This document shows, in pieces, positions 1 to 5,879 of a stretch of 7,831 nt of DNA. A model generated the notes under the pieces. That model had not been told where the DNA came from and did no database searches. It worked only from the letters and a program-made list of their open reading frames with translations. The DNA is from an uncultured Desulfobulbaceae bacterium (GTDB lineage Bacteria; Desulfobacterota; Desulfobulbia; Desulfobulbales; Desulfobulbaceae). The stretch is from contig CALZIH010000131.1 in the NCBI GenBank assembly GCA_945787305.1, forward strand, positions 1 through 7,831, in the 5' to 3' direction. A program made the translations under genes and the position numbers. Every line of letters starts with the position of its first letter. The first letter of the stretch is position 1.

Positions 1-267
1 AGGAGCGTCATGCCTGTTATTCCAATTGAAAAAAATATATGCATTCGCATAACTCTTTATCCCTCCCCTTCCTGGTAATAGGTTACCGAGAATCTTGACG
101 ACCCGTCTCTCCAAAGACCTGTTGTATTCAGTCACCTCTAGCAGTGACAAGTAATCGATTTCAGGCAGGATAGCCGAGAGAGGGACAACATCCGGGCGAG
201 GTGGAGGAAACAAGCTCCATTTTTTGCCCGCCGTCGCCTTCGTTGACTGGTATTCTTTACAATCCAC
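1..267 (-). CDS. Possible gene fragment, unrecognised, runs off left edge
   Basis: An open frame of 89 codons starts at a possible GTG (267-265) and is still open at base 1; an in-frame TGA lies six codons before the GTG. Many codons in the middle begin with G and end in C or G (for example residues DVVPLSAILPEIDYLSLLEV), which looks like coding sequence. The last 25 or so codons look less so. I recognise no family and see no signal peptide or membrane segment. A TATAAC box on the minus strand (295-290) could serve as a -10. A competing reading starts at ATG 50-48 in another frame, behind AAGGGGAGGG at 70-61, and gives a hydrophobic start (MRMHIFFSIGITGMTLL). The two cannot easily both be right. 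Chance openness at a window edge is a real alternative. Confidence 0.3.
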   Translation of the reverse strand, partial: MDCKEYQSTKATAGKKWSLFPPPRPDVVPLSAILPEIDYLSLLEVTEYNRSLERRVVKILGNLLPGRGGIKSYANAYIFFNWNNRHDAP

Positions 268-288
268 CTCAAAGCAACCTAATCACAG

Positions 289-297
289 TGTTATAAT
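289..297 (+). promoter_or_regulatory. Extended -10 promoter-like box
   Basis: TGTTATAAT is a perfect TG-N-TATAAT extended -10. There is no good -35 at the usual distance, which extended -10 promoters can tolerate. It faces the small ORF at 358 and lies about 60 bases upstream of it. Confidence 0.3.
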
Positions 298-357
298 CCC
301 AATCTGAGATAGAGCGCTAGACGACAGACTTCGTAAGAACACCTACAAAACAGGAAG

Positions 358-450
358 ATGGAAGTCAAGGGTTTTAAGGGTAAACGCCAGGAGCAATGTA
401 CTGCACCTCCCACTGCAAAAGAAAAAGAAAAGAAAAAAGGTCTGGTTTAA
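358..450 (+). CDS. Possible 30-residue lysine-rich small ORF
   Basis: ATG at 358 to TAA at 450 gives 30 residues, beginning MEVKGFKGKRQEQC and ending KEKEKKKGLV. About a third of the residues are Lys or Arg. AGGA sits only two bases before the ATG, which is too close for an ideal Shine-Dalgarno site. An extended -10 box lies upstream at 289-297. Part of the ORF (417-440) is an unbroken purine tract, so the Lys/Glu content could simply reflect base composition. No family is recognised. It is the only gene-like object in the spacer 268-596; the rest of that spacer shows nothing clear beyond a weak 4-bp hairpin near 514-525. Confidence 0.22.
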   Translation: MEVKGFKGKRQEQCTAPPTAKEKEKKKGLV

Positions 451-596
451 TTTTCAATGTCAAGACAGGGTGATTTAAATTGATTCATCCTCAGGGCTCT
501 TATTTTTAGATCACAAGGACGCTTGCACGGACAGTAATGTTCAAGTTTCTCACACAAGCCTGCGGTCAAAGAGAAAAGTTGTATAAATCGAAAATG

Positions 597-1772
597 TTAT
601 ATGCTTCTCTCGTTTTTTTGAGTGGCGTTTACGGCTACTGCAGCGCTTCTCGACCCATGGATATCACGCAGGAGTTTATTCGGGTTTTCTGTGAAATCGC
701 CAAGCCCGTTTTTAGGGGTGTAGAACTCTTTGTTAAAGGTGGATATCAGGTTGAGATGTTCCCATCTGGTTATGTAGTATTCTATGAGCTCAGGTAGTTC
801 ATTGTATATTGTTGCATGTGGATTCGGGTCCTGGTAGCTGGACTGCAACAATTTTTTCGCCGACAGCGTCTGGCTTGTATAAAATTTTTCGAGAAATTGC
901 AGTTCACCTGGCATCCGTGCCTCGATGCCTATTCGATTGAGTTTACCAACGAACCAGGAAATTACCTTCTTTCCGGTGAGGGCAAGAGGGTAGGGGAGAT
1001 AAATATTTCGGGGTCTTTTCAGGCCCAACAGATCCCTGATGGTGAGAATGAGGTGGTCGAGTTCAACCGATTCGGGATCGGCAAAGTTATAGGTCTGGCC
1101 GCTAAATTCCTCTCTGTTATTGAGGATATGGTGGATAAAGGGGGCTACCTTGTCGGCGTTACTGTACGAGTGCTTGGTTCCTTTTTGGGTTAACAGAATC
1201 GGCATGGCCTGATCGGCGATGGAGTACAGCATCCGGTGAAACCCCTGGATTTTATGATCATGCTTGCCATAAACAATAAACAATCGGACAGTGGTATAGT
1301 CGAGGCCACGGGTCTTGGCCAAATGCTCAAGGCTCAATTCGGCCATGAGTTTCGATTTAGAATAATTTGACAAATCAGCGCTGAGAGGAAGTCGGTCTTG
1401 CTCGGAAAGGTTTGTGCCCATGGGCATGGTTGCCGCAGAGCTGAGGTGGATGTAGGGGATAGCATGCTCGATGGCGACTTCCGCCATGTTGAGGGCGCCG
1501 AGGTAGTTTGTTTCGTAGGCAAGTTGAGCATCGCTGTTTATGGCCGCGATGGCGGCGTTAATGATAAAATCAGGTTTGTATTTTTGAAAGTAGAGTGGGA
1601 TGTCGTCCGGCTTGATCAGGCTGAGCCTTTTACTGTTTGGCGCCAGTATTTCTATATTATTGAGATTGGACTTAAAGTGATGAACCAGGGAGCCGCCAAT
1701 CAGTCCTGATCCCCCAATAATAATACCGTATCCTCGTTGTCGTTCTCGTCCTGTGTCCTTTTCTGGAACCAT
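597..1772 (-). CDS. NAD-dependent epimerase/dehydratase family protein (extended SDR)
   Basis: This 391-residue protein belongs to the extended short-chain dehydrogenase/reductase family, whose members epimerise, dehydrate or reduce nucleotide-activated sugars with bound NAD(P). The Rossmann glycine motif GGSGLIGG is at residues 20-27. The NAA segment (72-74) fits the usual strand-4 position. HLSSAAT (109-115) supplies the catalytic Ser, and Y137-x3-K141 (YSKSK) is the catalytic pair. VRLFIVYG (162-169) matches the conserved strand after the active site. The C-terminal half is the variable substrate domain, so the sugar cannot be named. The chosen ATG has AAGG five bases upstream, and the Rossmann fold begins after about 15 residues. 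It stands alone, divergent from the phosphoesterase, and is likely cytoplasmic with an envelope or polysaccharide role (inferred). Family assignment is firm; the specific reaction is unknown. Confidence 0.92.
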   Translation of the reverse strand: MVPEKDTGRERQRGYGIIIGGSGLIGGSLVHHFKSNLNNIEILAPNSKRLSLIKPDDIPLYFQKYKPDFIINAAIAAINSDAQLAYETNYLGALNMAEVAIEHAIPYIHLSSAATMPMGTNLSEQDRLPLSADLSNYSKSKLMAELSLEHLAKTRGLDYTTVRLFIVYGKHDHKIQGFHRMLYSIADQAMPILLTQKGTKHSYSNADKVAPFIHHILNNREEFSGQTYNFADPESVELDHLILTIRDLLGLKRPRNIYLPYPLALTGKKVISWFVGKLNRIGIEARMPGELQFLEKFYTSQTLSAKKLLQSSYQDPNPHATIYNELPELIEYYITRWEHLNLISTFNKEFYTPKNGLGDFTENPNKLLRDIHGSRSAAVAVNATQKNERSI

Positions 1773-2185
1773 CGTGCCTTGTCTGTTTTTAGGGGCGCAA
1801 TACAGCTGTTATCATAAATCATTACACCATATGTCCGCCTGCATCCATTGAAATCTGGGTTGGCCGGTTTCTGCTACGTATCACTTCCTGACCTGGGCAC
1901 AGGGGATAAAAGGTTGTTGCCCACCGTCATTCTCTTGATCGGCTCTTGCACTGATCGGGAACACATTCGTTATGGCAACCGAATATAAATTGAATAATAT
2001 CATACTATGATAATCATAACTGCCTTTAATCTCAAGATATATAAAGTAATATCGCTCGCCTCTCCCCAGGCTTTATCATCTGAGGTCACAACGAGAGTGA
2101 TGGGTTTGATGCGGTGTTGATGCATCTGGAGCGAAAAAGATACAGTTGAGCGTAAAACAGTTTGATAAAAAGAGAGGAAGGTTTT
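1773..2185. other. Long spacer between divergent genes
   Basis: About 410 bases separate the epimerase start from the first possible start of the phosphoesterase gene. I found no convincing gene here; the open frames are short and lack ribosome sites. It contains a 6-bp inverted repeat with a long loop (TGGGCA at 1894-1899, TGCCCA at 1918-1923), a 5-bp one (1965-1969 with 1980-1984), and an AT-rich zone from about 1981 to 2050 that carries the Fur-like palindrome listed separately. Promoters for both flanking genes should lie here, but no convincing -35/-10 pair stands out. Confidence 0.5.
2003..2021. promoter_or_regulatory. Fur-box-like operator
   Basis: The 13-nt stretch TATGATAATCATA (2006-2018) is a perfect 6-1-6 palindrome centred on A2012. 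Across the full 19 bases it matches 13 of 19 positions of the E. coli Fur consensus GATAATGATAATCATTATC, including an unbroken run of 11. Fur-family repressors bind such 7-1-7 sites over promoters. The site lies in an AT-rich part of the divergent spacer, so it could act on either neighbour; neither is a classic iron gene. Assignment to Fur rather than Zur, PerR or chance is inference. Confidence 0.4.
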
Positions 2186-2368
2186 ATGAACACAGGGCAA
2201 AAATGTTTGCGTTACGCCCACTGTGAAAATATGCCTGCCGTGTATTGGAGGAGTCTCAGGTTGAGAGTTGAGGGGGCAAGTCCCCTGGGCGGCAATGAGG
2301 TTACTCTCGCAAACAGTGAGCCCGCACCCTGTTCCCTAATCACAACCGATCAATATTTCGTAAATACA
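2172..2368 (+). other. Alternative start region: in-frame extension behind a good RBS
   Basis: GAGAGGAAGG (2172-2181) precedes ATG 2186 by four bases, the best ribosome site near this gene. From there the frame is open for 61 codons into the phosphoesterase. The extension has four Cys (MNTGQKCLRYAHCENM at its start), no signal peptide, and no domain I know. It may be a real N-terminal extension, a leader region, or chance. A G/C-rich hairpin, GGGG-CAAG-TCCCC-like, lies around 2273-2286. Confidence 0.4.
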
Positions 2369-3022
2369 ATGAAAATCAGCGCGTTTAGTGATTCACACAC
2401 CATGCATCGACAGGTAGAGATCCCCGATGGTGATATCCTGATATTTGCCGGAGACATAAGCAATTGTAGAACCAGCCAGGATGTGTCGGATTTTAACAGT
2501 TTTCTTGGCACGTTACCGCACCGGCATAAAGTTGTTGTTGCCGGAAATCACGACCACCTGCTGGCGGGTGATCCGGATCGCGCGCAAGCATTGCTGCCGG
2601 AGGCAATCTATTTGCAGGATAAAGTGGCAGTTCTGGACGGCATTACGGTGTACGGTGCGCCCTGGCAGCCAAAATTCAACGATCGGGCTTGCGACGCCTT
2701 TGCCTTACCCAGAGGAAGGGCATTGGAGGAAAAGTGGGCCATGATACCGGATGGAGTTGATATCCTGGTTACCCATGCACCGCCCGCCGGGGTTATGGAT
2801 CAGGATGGGCCGGTCTGCCATGGCTGTTCCGATCTTAACGATGCCATTCAGGTAAAACAGCCGACGCTGCATGTGTTTGGACATATCCATAACCGGCACG
2901 GCATTCTTAACGATGCGCAAACCACCTTTATGAATTGTAATGTTCAGCAAGGCGGATCTTCTCTACGCTCAGCATTATCCTTTCAATATGATCCACAGCA
3001 AAGAGCCATCAGTGCTTGTTAG
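2369..3022 (+). CDS. MPPED-like metallophosphoesterase
   Basis: A calcineurin-like phosphoesterase of about 217 residues, predicted to hydrolyse phosphodiesters or phosphomonoesters at a two-metal centre in the cytoplasm. With the start at 2369, all family motifs are present: D8-S-H10, GD at 28-29, GNHD at 59-62, H126 (VTHAPP) and GHIH at 161-164. The phrases IPDGDILIFAGD and LPHRHKVVVAGNHD closely resemble the MPPED1/MPPED2 and Rv0805-type class III phosphodiesterases; that subfamily call is from memory. I chose ATG 2369 because the first beta-strand (MKISAFSDSH) begins there, as is usual for the family. However, the frame stays open upstream, and ATG 2186 has a much better ribosome site, which would add 61 residues. 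It is divergent from the epimerase and convergent with the methyltransferase-like gene. The substrate is unknown. Confidence 0.92.
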   Translation: MKISAFSDSHTMHRQVEIPDGDILIFAGDISNCRTSQDVSDFNSFLGTLPHRHKVVVAGNHDHLLAGDPDRAQALLPEAIYLQDKVAVLDGITVYGAPWQPKFNDRACDAFALPRGRALEEKWAMIPDGVDILVTHAPPAGVMDQDGPVCHGCSDLNDAIQVKQPTLHVFGHIHNRHGILNDAQTTFMNCNVQQGGSSLRSALSFQYDPQQRAISAC

Positions 3023-3070
3023 CATCCGGTTGGTGTGGTGATCGGTTCTGGCCGACTCTCCTTCTTGTTG

Positions 3071-3170
3071 TCGGTGTCGCAAAAAGCCTCGCCACCGACA
3101 GCGGAAAGGTTATAACTCAGTGTATTTCGGTACAGTGTAAACGGCGTTTTTGACTTTTTGCGAGCCTATC
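3071..3170 (+). repeat. 100-nt dispersed intergenic repeat, copy 1
   Basis: It aligns without gaps to 5772-5871, with 82 of 100 positions identical by hand count. It sits between the 3' ends of two convergent genes. CGCAAAAAG (3078-3086) is exactly complementary to CTTTTTGCG near the other end of the element. In copy 2 the third pair of this stem changes from C-G to T-A, a compensatory change that supports a folded RNA or DNA structure. GTCGGTG (3070-3076) also pairs with CACCGAC (3093-3099), which would be an alternative fold or a pseudoknot. There is no transposase, no terminal target duplication and no ORF. The family is unknown to me. Confidence 0.85.
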
Positions 3171-3179
3171 TTATTGATT

Positions 3180-3791
3180 TTATTTTTTTATTTGTACAGA
3201 AACCTTTCCCTTCCAGGGAAACAGCATAGGCACCTGTTTGCAGTAGCTGTTGTAGACGGAGCCCAGTTCCAGGTGTAGTTTGCGTTCTTCAAGCAGGCTG
3301 CCGATAATGAGGTAGGCCGTGAGGATGGACCTGCAGAGAAGACCGGCATCGGTTATCGGTCCCAGGGCCCAGAGAAACGCTATACCGCCGCTGTACCAGG
3401 GATGGCGTATATATTGCAAAATTCCCGAGCAGCGAAAAGGCGTATGCCGGGACGGTTTGTTCCGGCGGTAGTCTCGCCATTGGCGTAGCCCCAGGAAAAA
3501 ATCCATGTCATAGTTTTTCGCTCCATACCAGAACATGGCCAGGGCGTATAGCAGCAGGCATAACTGCAGCATTCTCCAGTATCCCTGCCAGGAAAAGAGC
3601 AGGTTTTGTGGAATCGTGTACTGGTAATAGAGAAGGGGGAGAAGGGTGAGAATGGAAAAGAGGATGTAGCCTATGCGGTACAGGCCATAATACAAACCTC
3701 CTTTTTGCCTGCACCAGGAGTTGACGGTGTGGGTGATCAGCAGGCTGTGAATGATACACCAGCCAATCCAAAGTAGGGTCAGGAGAAGCAT
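3180..3791 (-). CDS. NnrU / isoprenylcysteine-methyltransferase-like membrane protein
   Basis: A 203-residue integral membrane protein with hydrophobic segments at about residues 1-20, 38-57, 72-90 and 133-166. It carries the signature of the ICMT/PEMT-type membrane methyltransferase fold: YIRHPWYSGG at 127-136, EERKL at 168-172, and VPMLFPW at 187-193. Known relatives methylate prenylcysteine or phospholipids using S-adenosylmethionine, while NnrU is a related nitrite/NO-respiration accessory protein. Which activity applies here cannot be told. The ATG at 3791 has no clear Shine-Dalgarno site, but the first membrane helix begins right at it. It follows the ferredoxin and the small gene on the same strand, so the three may be co-transcribed. 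Its 3' end faces the convergent phosphoesterase gene across repeat copy 1. Confidence 0.85.
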   Translation of the reverse strand: MLLLTLLWIGWCIIHSLLITHTVNSWCRQKGGLYYGLYRIGYILFSILTLLPLLYYQYTIPQNLLFSWQGYWRMLQLCLLLYALAMFWYGAKNYDMDFFLGLRQWRDYRRNKPSRHTPFRCSGILQYIRHPWYSGGIAFLWALGPITDAGLLCRSILTAYLIIGSLLEERKLHLELGSVYNSYCKQVPMLFPWKGKVSVQIKK

Positions 3792-3826
3792 GCTAGCGAG
3801 GGAGCGGTGCCACTGTTTACAAGGTG

Positions 3827-3848
3827 ACGGGTTTGCCCGTTTTACGGG
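3827..3848. repeat. Overlapping alternative hairpins in the small gene-methyltransferase spacer
   Basis: On the plus strand the order is ACGGG (3827-3831), TTTG, CCCGT (3836-3840), TTT, ACGGG (3844-3848). The middle arm can pair with either outer arm, giving two mutually exclusive 5-bp hairpins. The last arm overlaps the small gene's TAA. No T-tract follows on either strand, so it is not a standard intrinsic terminator; it could stabilise or switch the mRNA (inference). Confidence 0.45.
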
Positions 3849-3966
3849 GCTTGGTTACGAAGCGGACGCAAGATGCCGGGGTGATGTATTTCCTCCTCCA
3901 TTTCAATCATATGGTAGACCGCGCAGCTCATGTTGGAGCCGATGGGACAGGGGTATGTGGGGCCAT
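3842..3966 (-). CDS. Small conserved-looking protein gene with apparent frameshift (about 41 aa)
   Basis: ATG at 3966-3964 lies four bases after AAGGAGGG (3978-3971), the best ribosome site in this window, 14 bases beyond the ferredoxin stop. Read directly from that ATG, translation stops at TGA after 12 codons. The frame one base away is open to TAA at 3844-3842, with strongly coding-like codon use (third positions mostly C or G) and residues such as YPCPIGSNMSCAVYHMIEME. One extra C in either C4 run of the first 20 bases would join the two into a 41-residue product with Cys at positions 7 and 15. The TGA also overlaps an internal ATG (ATGA), so coupling to a 29-residue product is another option. 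A sequencing or assembly indel is equally possible. No family is recognised; position suggests a partner of the ferredoxin. Confidence 0.5.
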
Positions 3967-3970
3967 GGAA

Positions 3971-3978
3971 CCCTCCTT
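3971..3978 (-). promoter_or_regulatory. Strong Shine-Dalgarno site before the small frameshifted gene
   Basis: AAGGAGGG on the minus strand, four bases before ATG 3966. Most other genes here have weak or no visible site, so this one argues that the ATG is used although its frame closes after 12 codons. Confidence 0.65.
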
Positions 3979-3992
3979 GGAGTAGAACTTGG

Positions 3993-4184
3993 TTACTCTT
4001 TAATCTCAATGCATTTTTCAGGACAGTAGGCAGCGGCCTGGTAGATGTCATCGGTTATTTCAATTTCGGTGTCGATCAGTTCCGCTTTGTTGCTGACTGG
4101 ATCAAGACGGAAAACCTGGGGACACATTTCTATACAGGTTGCACAGCCATTGCAAAGATAGGTGTCGATGATGATGGTAGCCAT
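3993..4184 (-). CDS. Small 4Fe-4S ferredoxin
   Basis: A 63-residue acidic electron carrier of the cytoplasm. C11-x2-C14-x2-C17-x3-C21-P and a distant C54-P are present. In single-cluster ferredoxins of the Desulfovibrio type, the first three Cys and the distant Cys-Pro bind one [4Fe-4S] cluster, while the residue at the C21 position often forms a disulfide or lies free; C58 is a further extra Cys. There is no second complete CxxCxxC motif, so one cluster is expected. The ATG at 4184 fits the family's length, with the first strand (ATIIID) directly after it, though no clear ribosome site precedes it. It lies 124 bases after purF on the same strand and is followed by the small gene and the methyltransferase-like gene. 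Its redox partner is not evident. Confidence 0.93.
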   Translation of the reverse strand: MATIIIDTYLCNGCATCIEMCPQVFRLDPVSNKAELIDTEIEITDDIYQAAAYCPEKCIEIKE

Positions 4185-4259
4185 TGGTTGAGACTTATAA
4201 GATGGTTAGGTAAAAAGAATTATTTGTATGCGCACCAAGGTATGCAGCCTGTTTGCAGG

Positions 4260-4288
4260 AGAATACCGTAGTTACCTTGAGCAAGCAA
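4260..4288 (-). promoter_or_regulatory. Possible sigma-70 promoter for the ferredoxin gene
   Basis: On the minus strand TTGCTT (4288-4283) and TATTCT (4265-4260) are separated by 17 bases. Transcription would start near 4253, about 70 bases before the ferredoxin ATG. This would let the ferredoxin group be expressed apart from purF. Matches are partial (4 of 6 in each box), so chance is possible. Confidence 0.3.
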
Positions 4289-4308
4289 ACGGAAGATCGT
4301 CGAAGCCG

Positions 4309-5739
4309 TCAGCAGTTGCATCCGGACAGAGCGTCTTTTTGAAAATTGGGATCCGGTTCAATCGGATAGTCACCGTTAAAGCAGGCCAGGCAGAAGTTTT
4401 CCGGTCCCAGGCCGGTAGCTTCGACCAGACCCTCTATGCTCAGGTAGGTGAGAGAGTCGAGTCCCAGGTAATCGGCGATTTCGCTGATACTGTGTTTTGC
4501 GGCAATCAGTTCTTTGTTGGAGGGAAAGTCAATACCATAATAACAGGGATTGCAGGTCGGCGGGCAGCTGATCAGCATGTGAATTTCTTTTGCTCCCATT
4601 TTTCGCAATGATTTGACTCGGCTGCGCCCGGTTGTTCCTCTGATGATGGAGTCCTCAATAATGATAACCCGTTTATCTTTGAGTAGCGAGCGGACCGGGT
4701 TCAGCTTGACCCGTACCGAAAAATCGCGCATGGACTGGCTGGGTTGAATAAAGGTTCGTCCCACATAATGGTTGCGGATCATTCCCATTTCAAGGGGAAT
4801 ACCCGAAGCCTGCGAATAGCCGATCGCAGCATAGTTGCCGGAGTCGGGAAAAGGCATGACAAAGTCGGCTTCAATTTTTGCCTCTCTGGCGAGAATGCTG
4901 CCCATACGTTTTCTGGCCTCATAAACATTGAAACCAAAGATGTCACTGTCCGGACGGGCAAAGTAGACGTGCTCGAAGATGCAGAAACTTTTTTGGCGGG
5001 GTGCCCAGGGAAAGGTCGACTCAAGACCGTTCTCGTTAATGATCAGTACTTCGCCCGGTTCAATGTCCCGTTGGTACTCGGCTTCAATCAGATCCAGGGC
5101 ACAGGTTTCCGAGGCCACCACGTAGGCACCGTTTTCCAGGCGGCCAAGGCAGAGGGGGCGGAATCCATTAGGATCACGCACGGCGATCATGGTGTCCTTG
5201 GTCATCAACAGCAGAGAATAGGCGCCGCGTATACAGGCAAAGGTCTCCTTAATGGCTCTGGGCAGCCCCATATCCAAGGTCCTGGCCATCAGGTGGACGA
5301 CAATTTCGCTGTCCATGGTCGTTTGGAAAATAGAACCTTTTGCTTCAAGATGGTGGCGTAGGTCCACGGAATTGACCAGGTTGCCATTATGGGCAACGGC
5401 CAATGGCATGCTATTATGGGTAACCATAAAGGGTTGGGTATTGATGACGTTGGATTCACCCGTGGTCGAGTAACGGACGTGCCCAACTGCCAGGTGGCCG
5501 GTCAGTTGCTGGAGGTTGGCTTCGGTAAAGACTTCGGGAACAAGGCCCATGTCTTTATGCAATCTTACCCTGTTGCCGTCTCCAGAGACAATGCCGGCAC
5601 TTTCCTGGCCTCTATGCTGTAGAGCGTACAGGCCGAAATACGTGAGTTTTGCCGCATCCTCATGGCCGTAAATGCCACAGATTCCGCATTCATGTTTTGG
5701 TTTGGTCGACTCGGCAACGTCGATTATGTTATTTCTCAT
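4309..5739 (-). CDS. purF: Amidophosphoribosyltransferase, iron-sulfur type
   Basis: Catalyses the first committed step of purine synthesis: PRPP plus glutamine gives 5-phosphoribosylamine, glutamate and pyrophosphate. With the start at 5739 it has 476 residues. A 17-residue propeptide precedes the catalytic Cys18 of the N-terminal Ntn glutaminase (CGICGIYGH, then QHRGQESAG at 41-49). The phosphoribosyltransferase half has the PRPP loop IIIEDSIIRGTT (359-370). Cys at 253, 399, 450 and 453 match the four ligands of the [4Fe-4S] cluster in the Bacillus subtilis enzyme (known of the family), where maturation needs propeptide removal and cluster insertion. I chose ATG 5739 because the frame further upstream (to 5796) runs into repeat copy 2 and because the propeptide length then fits. 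Upstream is selD, divergent; downstream is the ferredoxin gene. Confidence 0.97.
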   Translation of the reverse strand: MRNNIIDVAESTKPKHECGICGIYGHEDAAKLTYFGLYALQHRGQESAGIVSGDGNRVRLHKDMGLVPEVFTEANLQQLTGHLAVGHVRYSTTGESNVINTQPFMVTHNSMPLAVAHNGNLVNSVDLRHHLEAKGSIFQTTMDSEIVVHLMARTLDMGLPRAIKETFACIRGAYSLLLMTKDTMIAVRDPNGFRPLCLGRLENGAYVVASETCALDLIEAEYQRDIEPGEVLIINENGLESTFPWAPRQKSFCIFEHVYFARPDSDIFGFNVYEARKRMGSILAREAKIEADFVMPFPDSGNYAAIGYSQASGIPLEMGMIRNHYVGRTFIQPSQSMRDFSVRVKLNPVRSLLKDKRVIIIEDSIIRGTTGRSRVKSLRKMGAKEIHMLISCPPTCNPCYYGIDFPSNKELIAAKHSISEIADYLGLDSLTYLSIEGLVEATGLGPENFCLACFNGDYPIEPDPNFQKDALSGCNC

Positions 5740-5746
5740 CTGTTCT

Positions 5747-5760
5747 GCAACGTAGGTTGC
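5747..5760. repeat. Small stem-loop just upstream of the purF start
   Basis: GCAAC-GTAG-GTTGC is a perfect 5-bp stem with a 4-base loop, ending eight bases before the purF ATG on the minus strand. It occupies the place where a ribosome site would be, and no Shine-Dalgarno sequence is visible there. It may influence purF translation (inference). Confidence 0.3.
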
Positions 5761-5786
5761 TATAAAAATTATCGGTGTCGTATAAA
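5757..5786 (+). promoter_or_regulatory. Possible plus-strand promoter entering repeat copy 2
   Basis: TTGCTA (5757-5762) and TATAAA (5781-5786) are 18 bases apart. Copy 1 has no matching -10 (its sequence there is CAAAAA). A transcript from here would run through the repeat and the hairpin to the terminator at 5957-5979. The AT-rich context makes chance matches likely. Confidence 0.25.
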
Positions 5787-5871
5787 GCCTCGCCACCGAC
5801 GGTGGAAAGGTTGTTACTCATTATATTTCCGTACAGTGCAAAGAGCGTTTTAGACTTTTTACGGGACCACC
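5772..5871 (+). repeat. 100-nt dispersed intergenic repeat, copy 2
   Basis: Ungapped partner of 3071-3170, same orientation, in the divergent purF-selD spacer. The long-range stem is kept as CGTATAAAG with CTTTTTACG (eight of nine pairs); the T-A pair here replaces C-G in copy 1. Here CCACC-GAC-GGTGG (5793-5805) also forms a perfect local hairpin, which is weaker in copy 1. TCGGTG at the left end pairs with CACCGA inside the element, as in copy 1. No coding sequence is apparent. Confidence 0.85.
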
Positions 5872-5879
5872 AAAATTGA

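Noticed and set aside
816..1193. 125-codon plus-strand ORF, and others at 537-797 and 1398-1709
   Set aside because: These are antisense to the epimerase gene and have no family features.
1894..1923. 6-bp inverted repeat TGGGCA/TGCCCA
   Set aside because: The 18-base loop and short stem are expected by chance in a 400-base spacer; no T-tract or known operator pattern.
2190..2290. Possible riboswitch (a CACAGGGCAAA segment recalls the start of c-di-GMP-I riboswitches)
   Set aside because: The other conserved blocks of that class (GACGCAAAGCC and the second arm) are absent, and no other riboswitch class fits by eye.
3811..3966. Reading the ATG 3966 frame as a selenoprotein with two in-frame TGA codons
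   Set aside because: The organism can probably decode UGA as Sec, but I saw no SECIS-like hairpin at the right distance, no Cys/Sec motif of a known family, and codon use favours the other frame.
4248..4259. CCTG-TTTG-CAGG hairpin after purF as a terminator
   Set aside because: Only four pairs and no T-tract on the purF strand.
4744..5361. 205-codon plus-strand ORF
   Set aside because: It is antisense to purF, whose frame has clear family motifs throughout; this is a shadow frame.
5740..5796. Longer purF start at 5796 adding 19 residues
   Set aside because: The extra codons run into the 100-nt repeat, and the propeptide before the catalytic Cys would become unusually long (36 residues). 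ATG 5739 gives the normal family layout.
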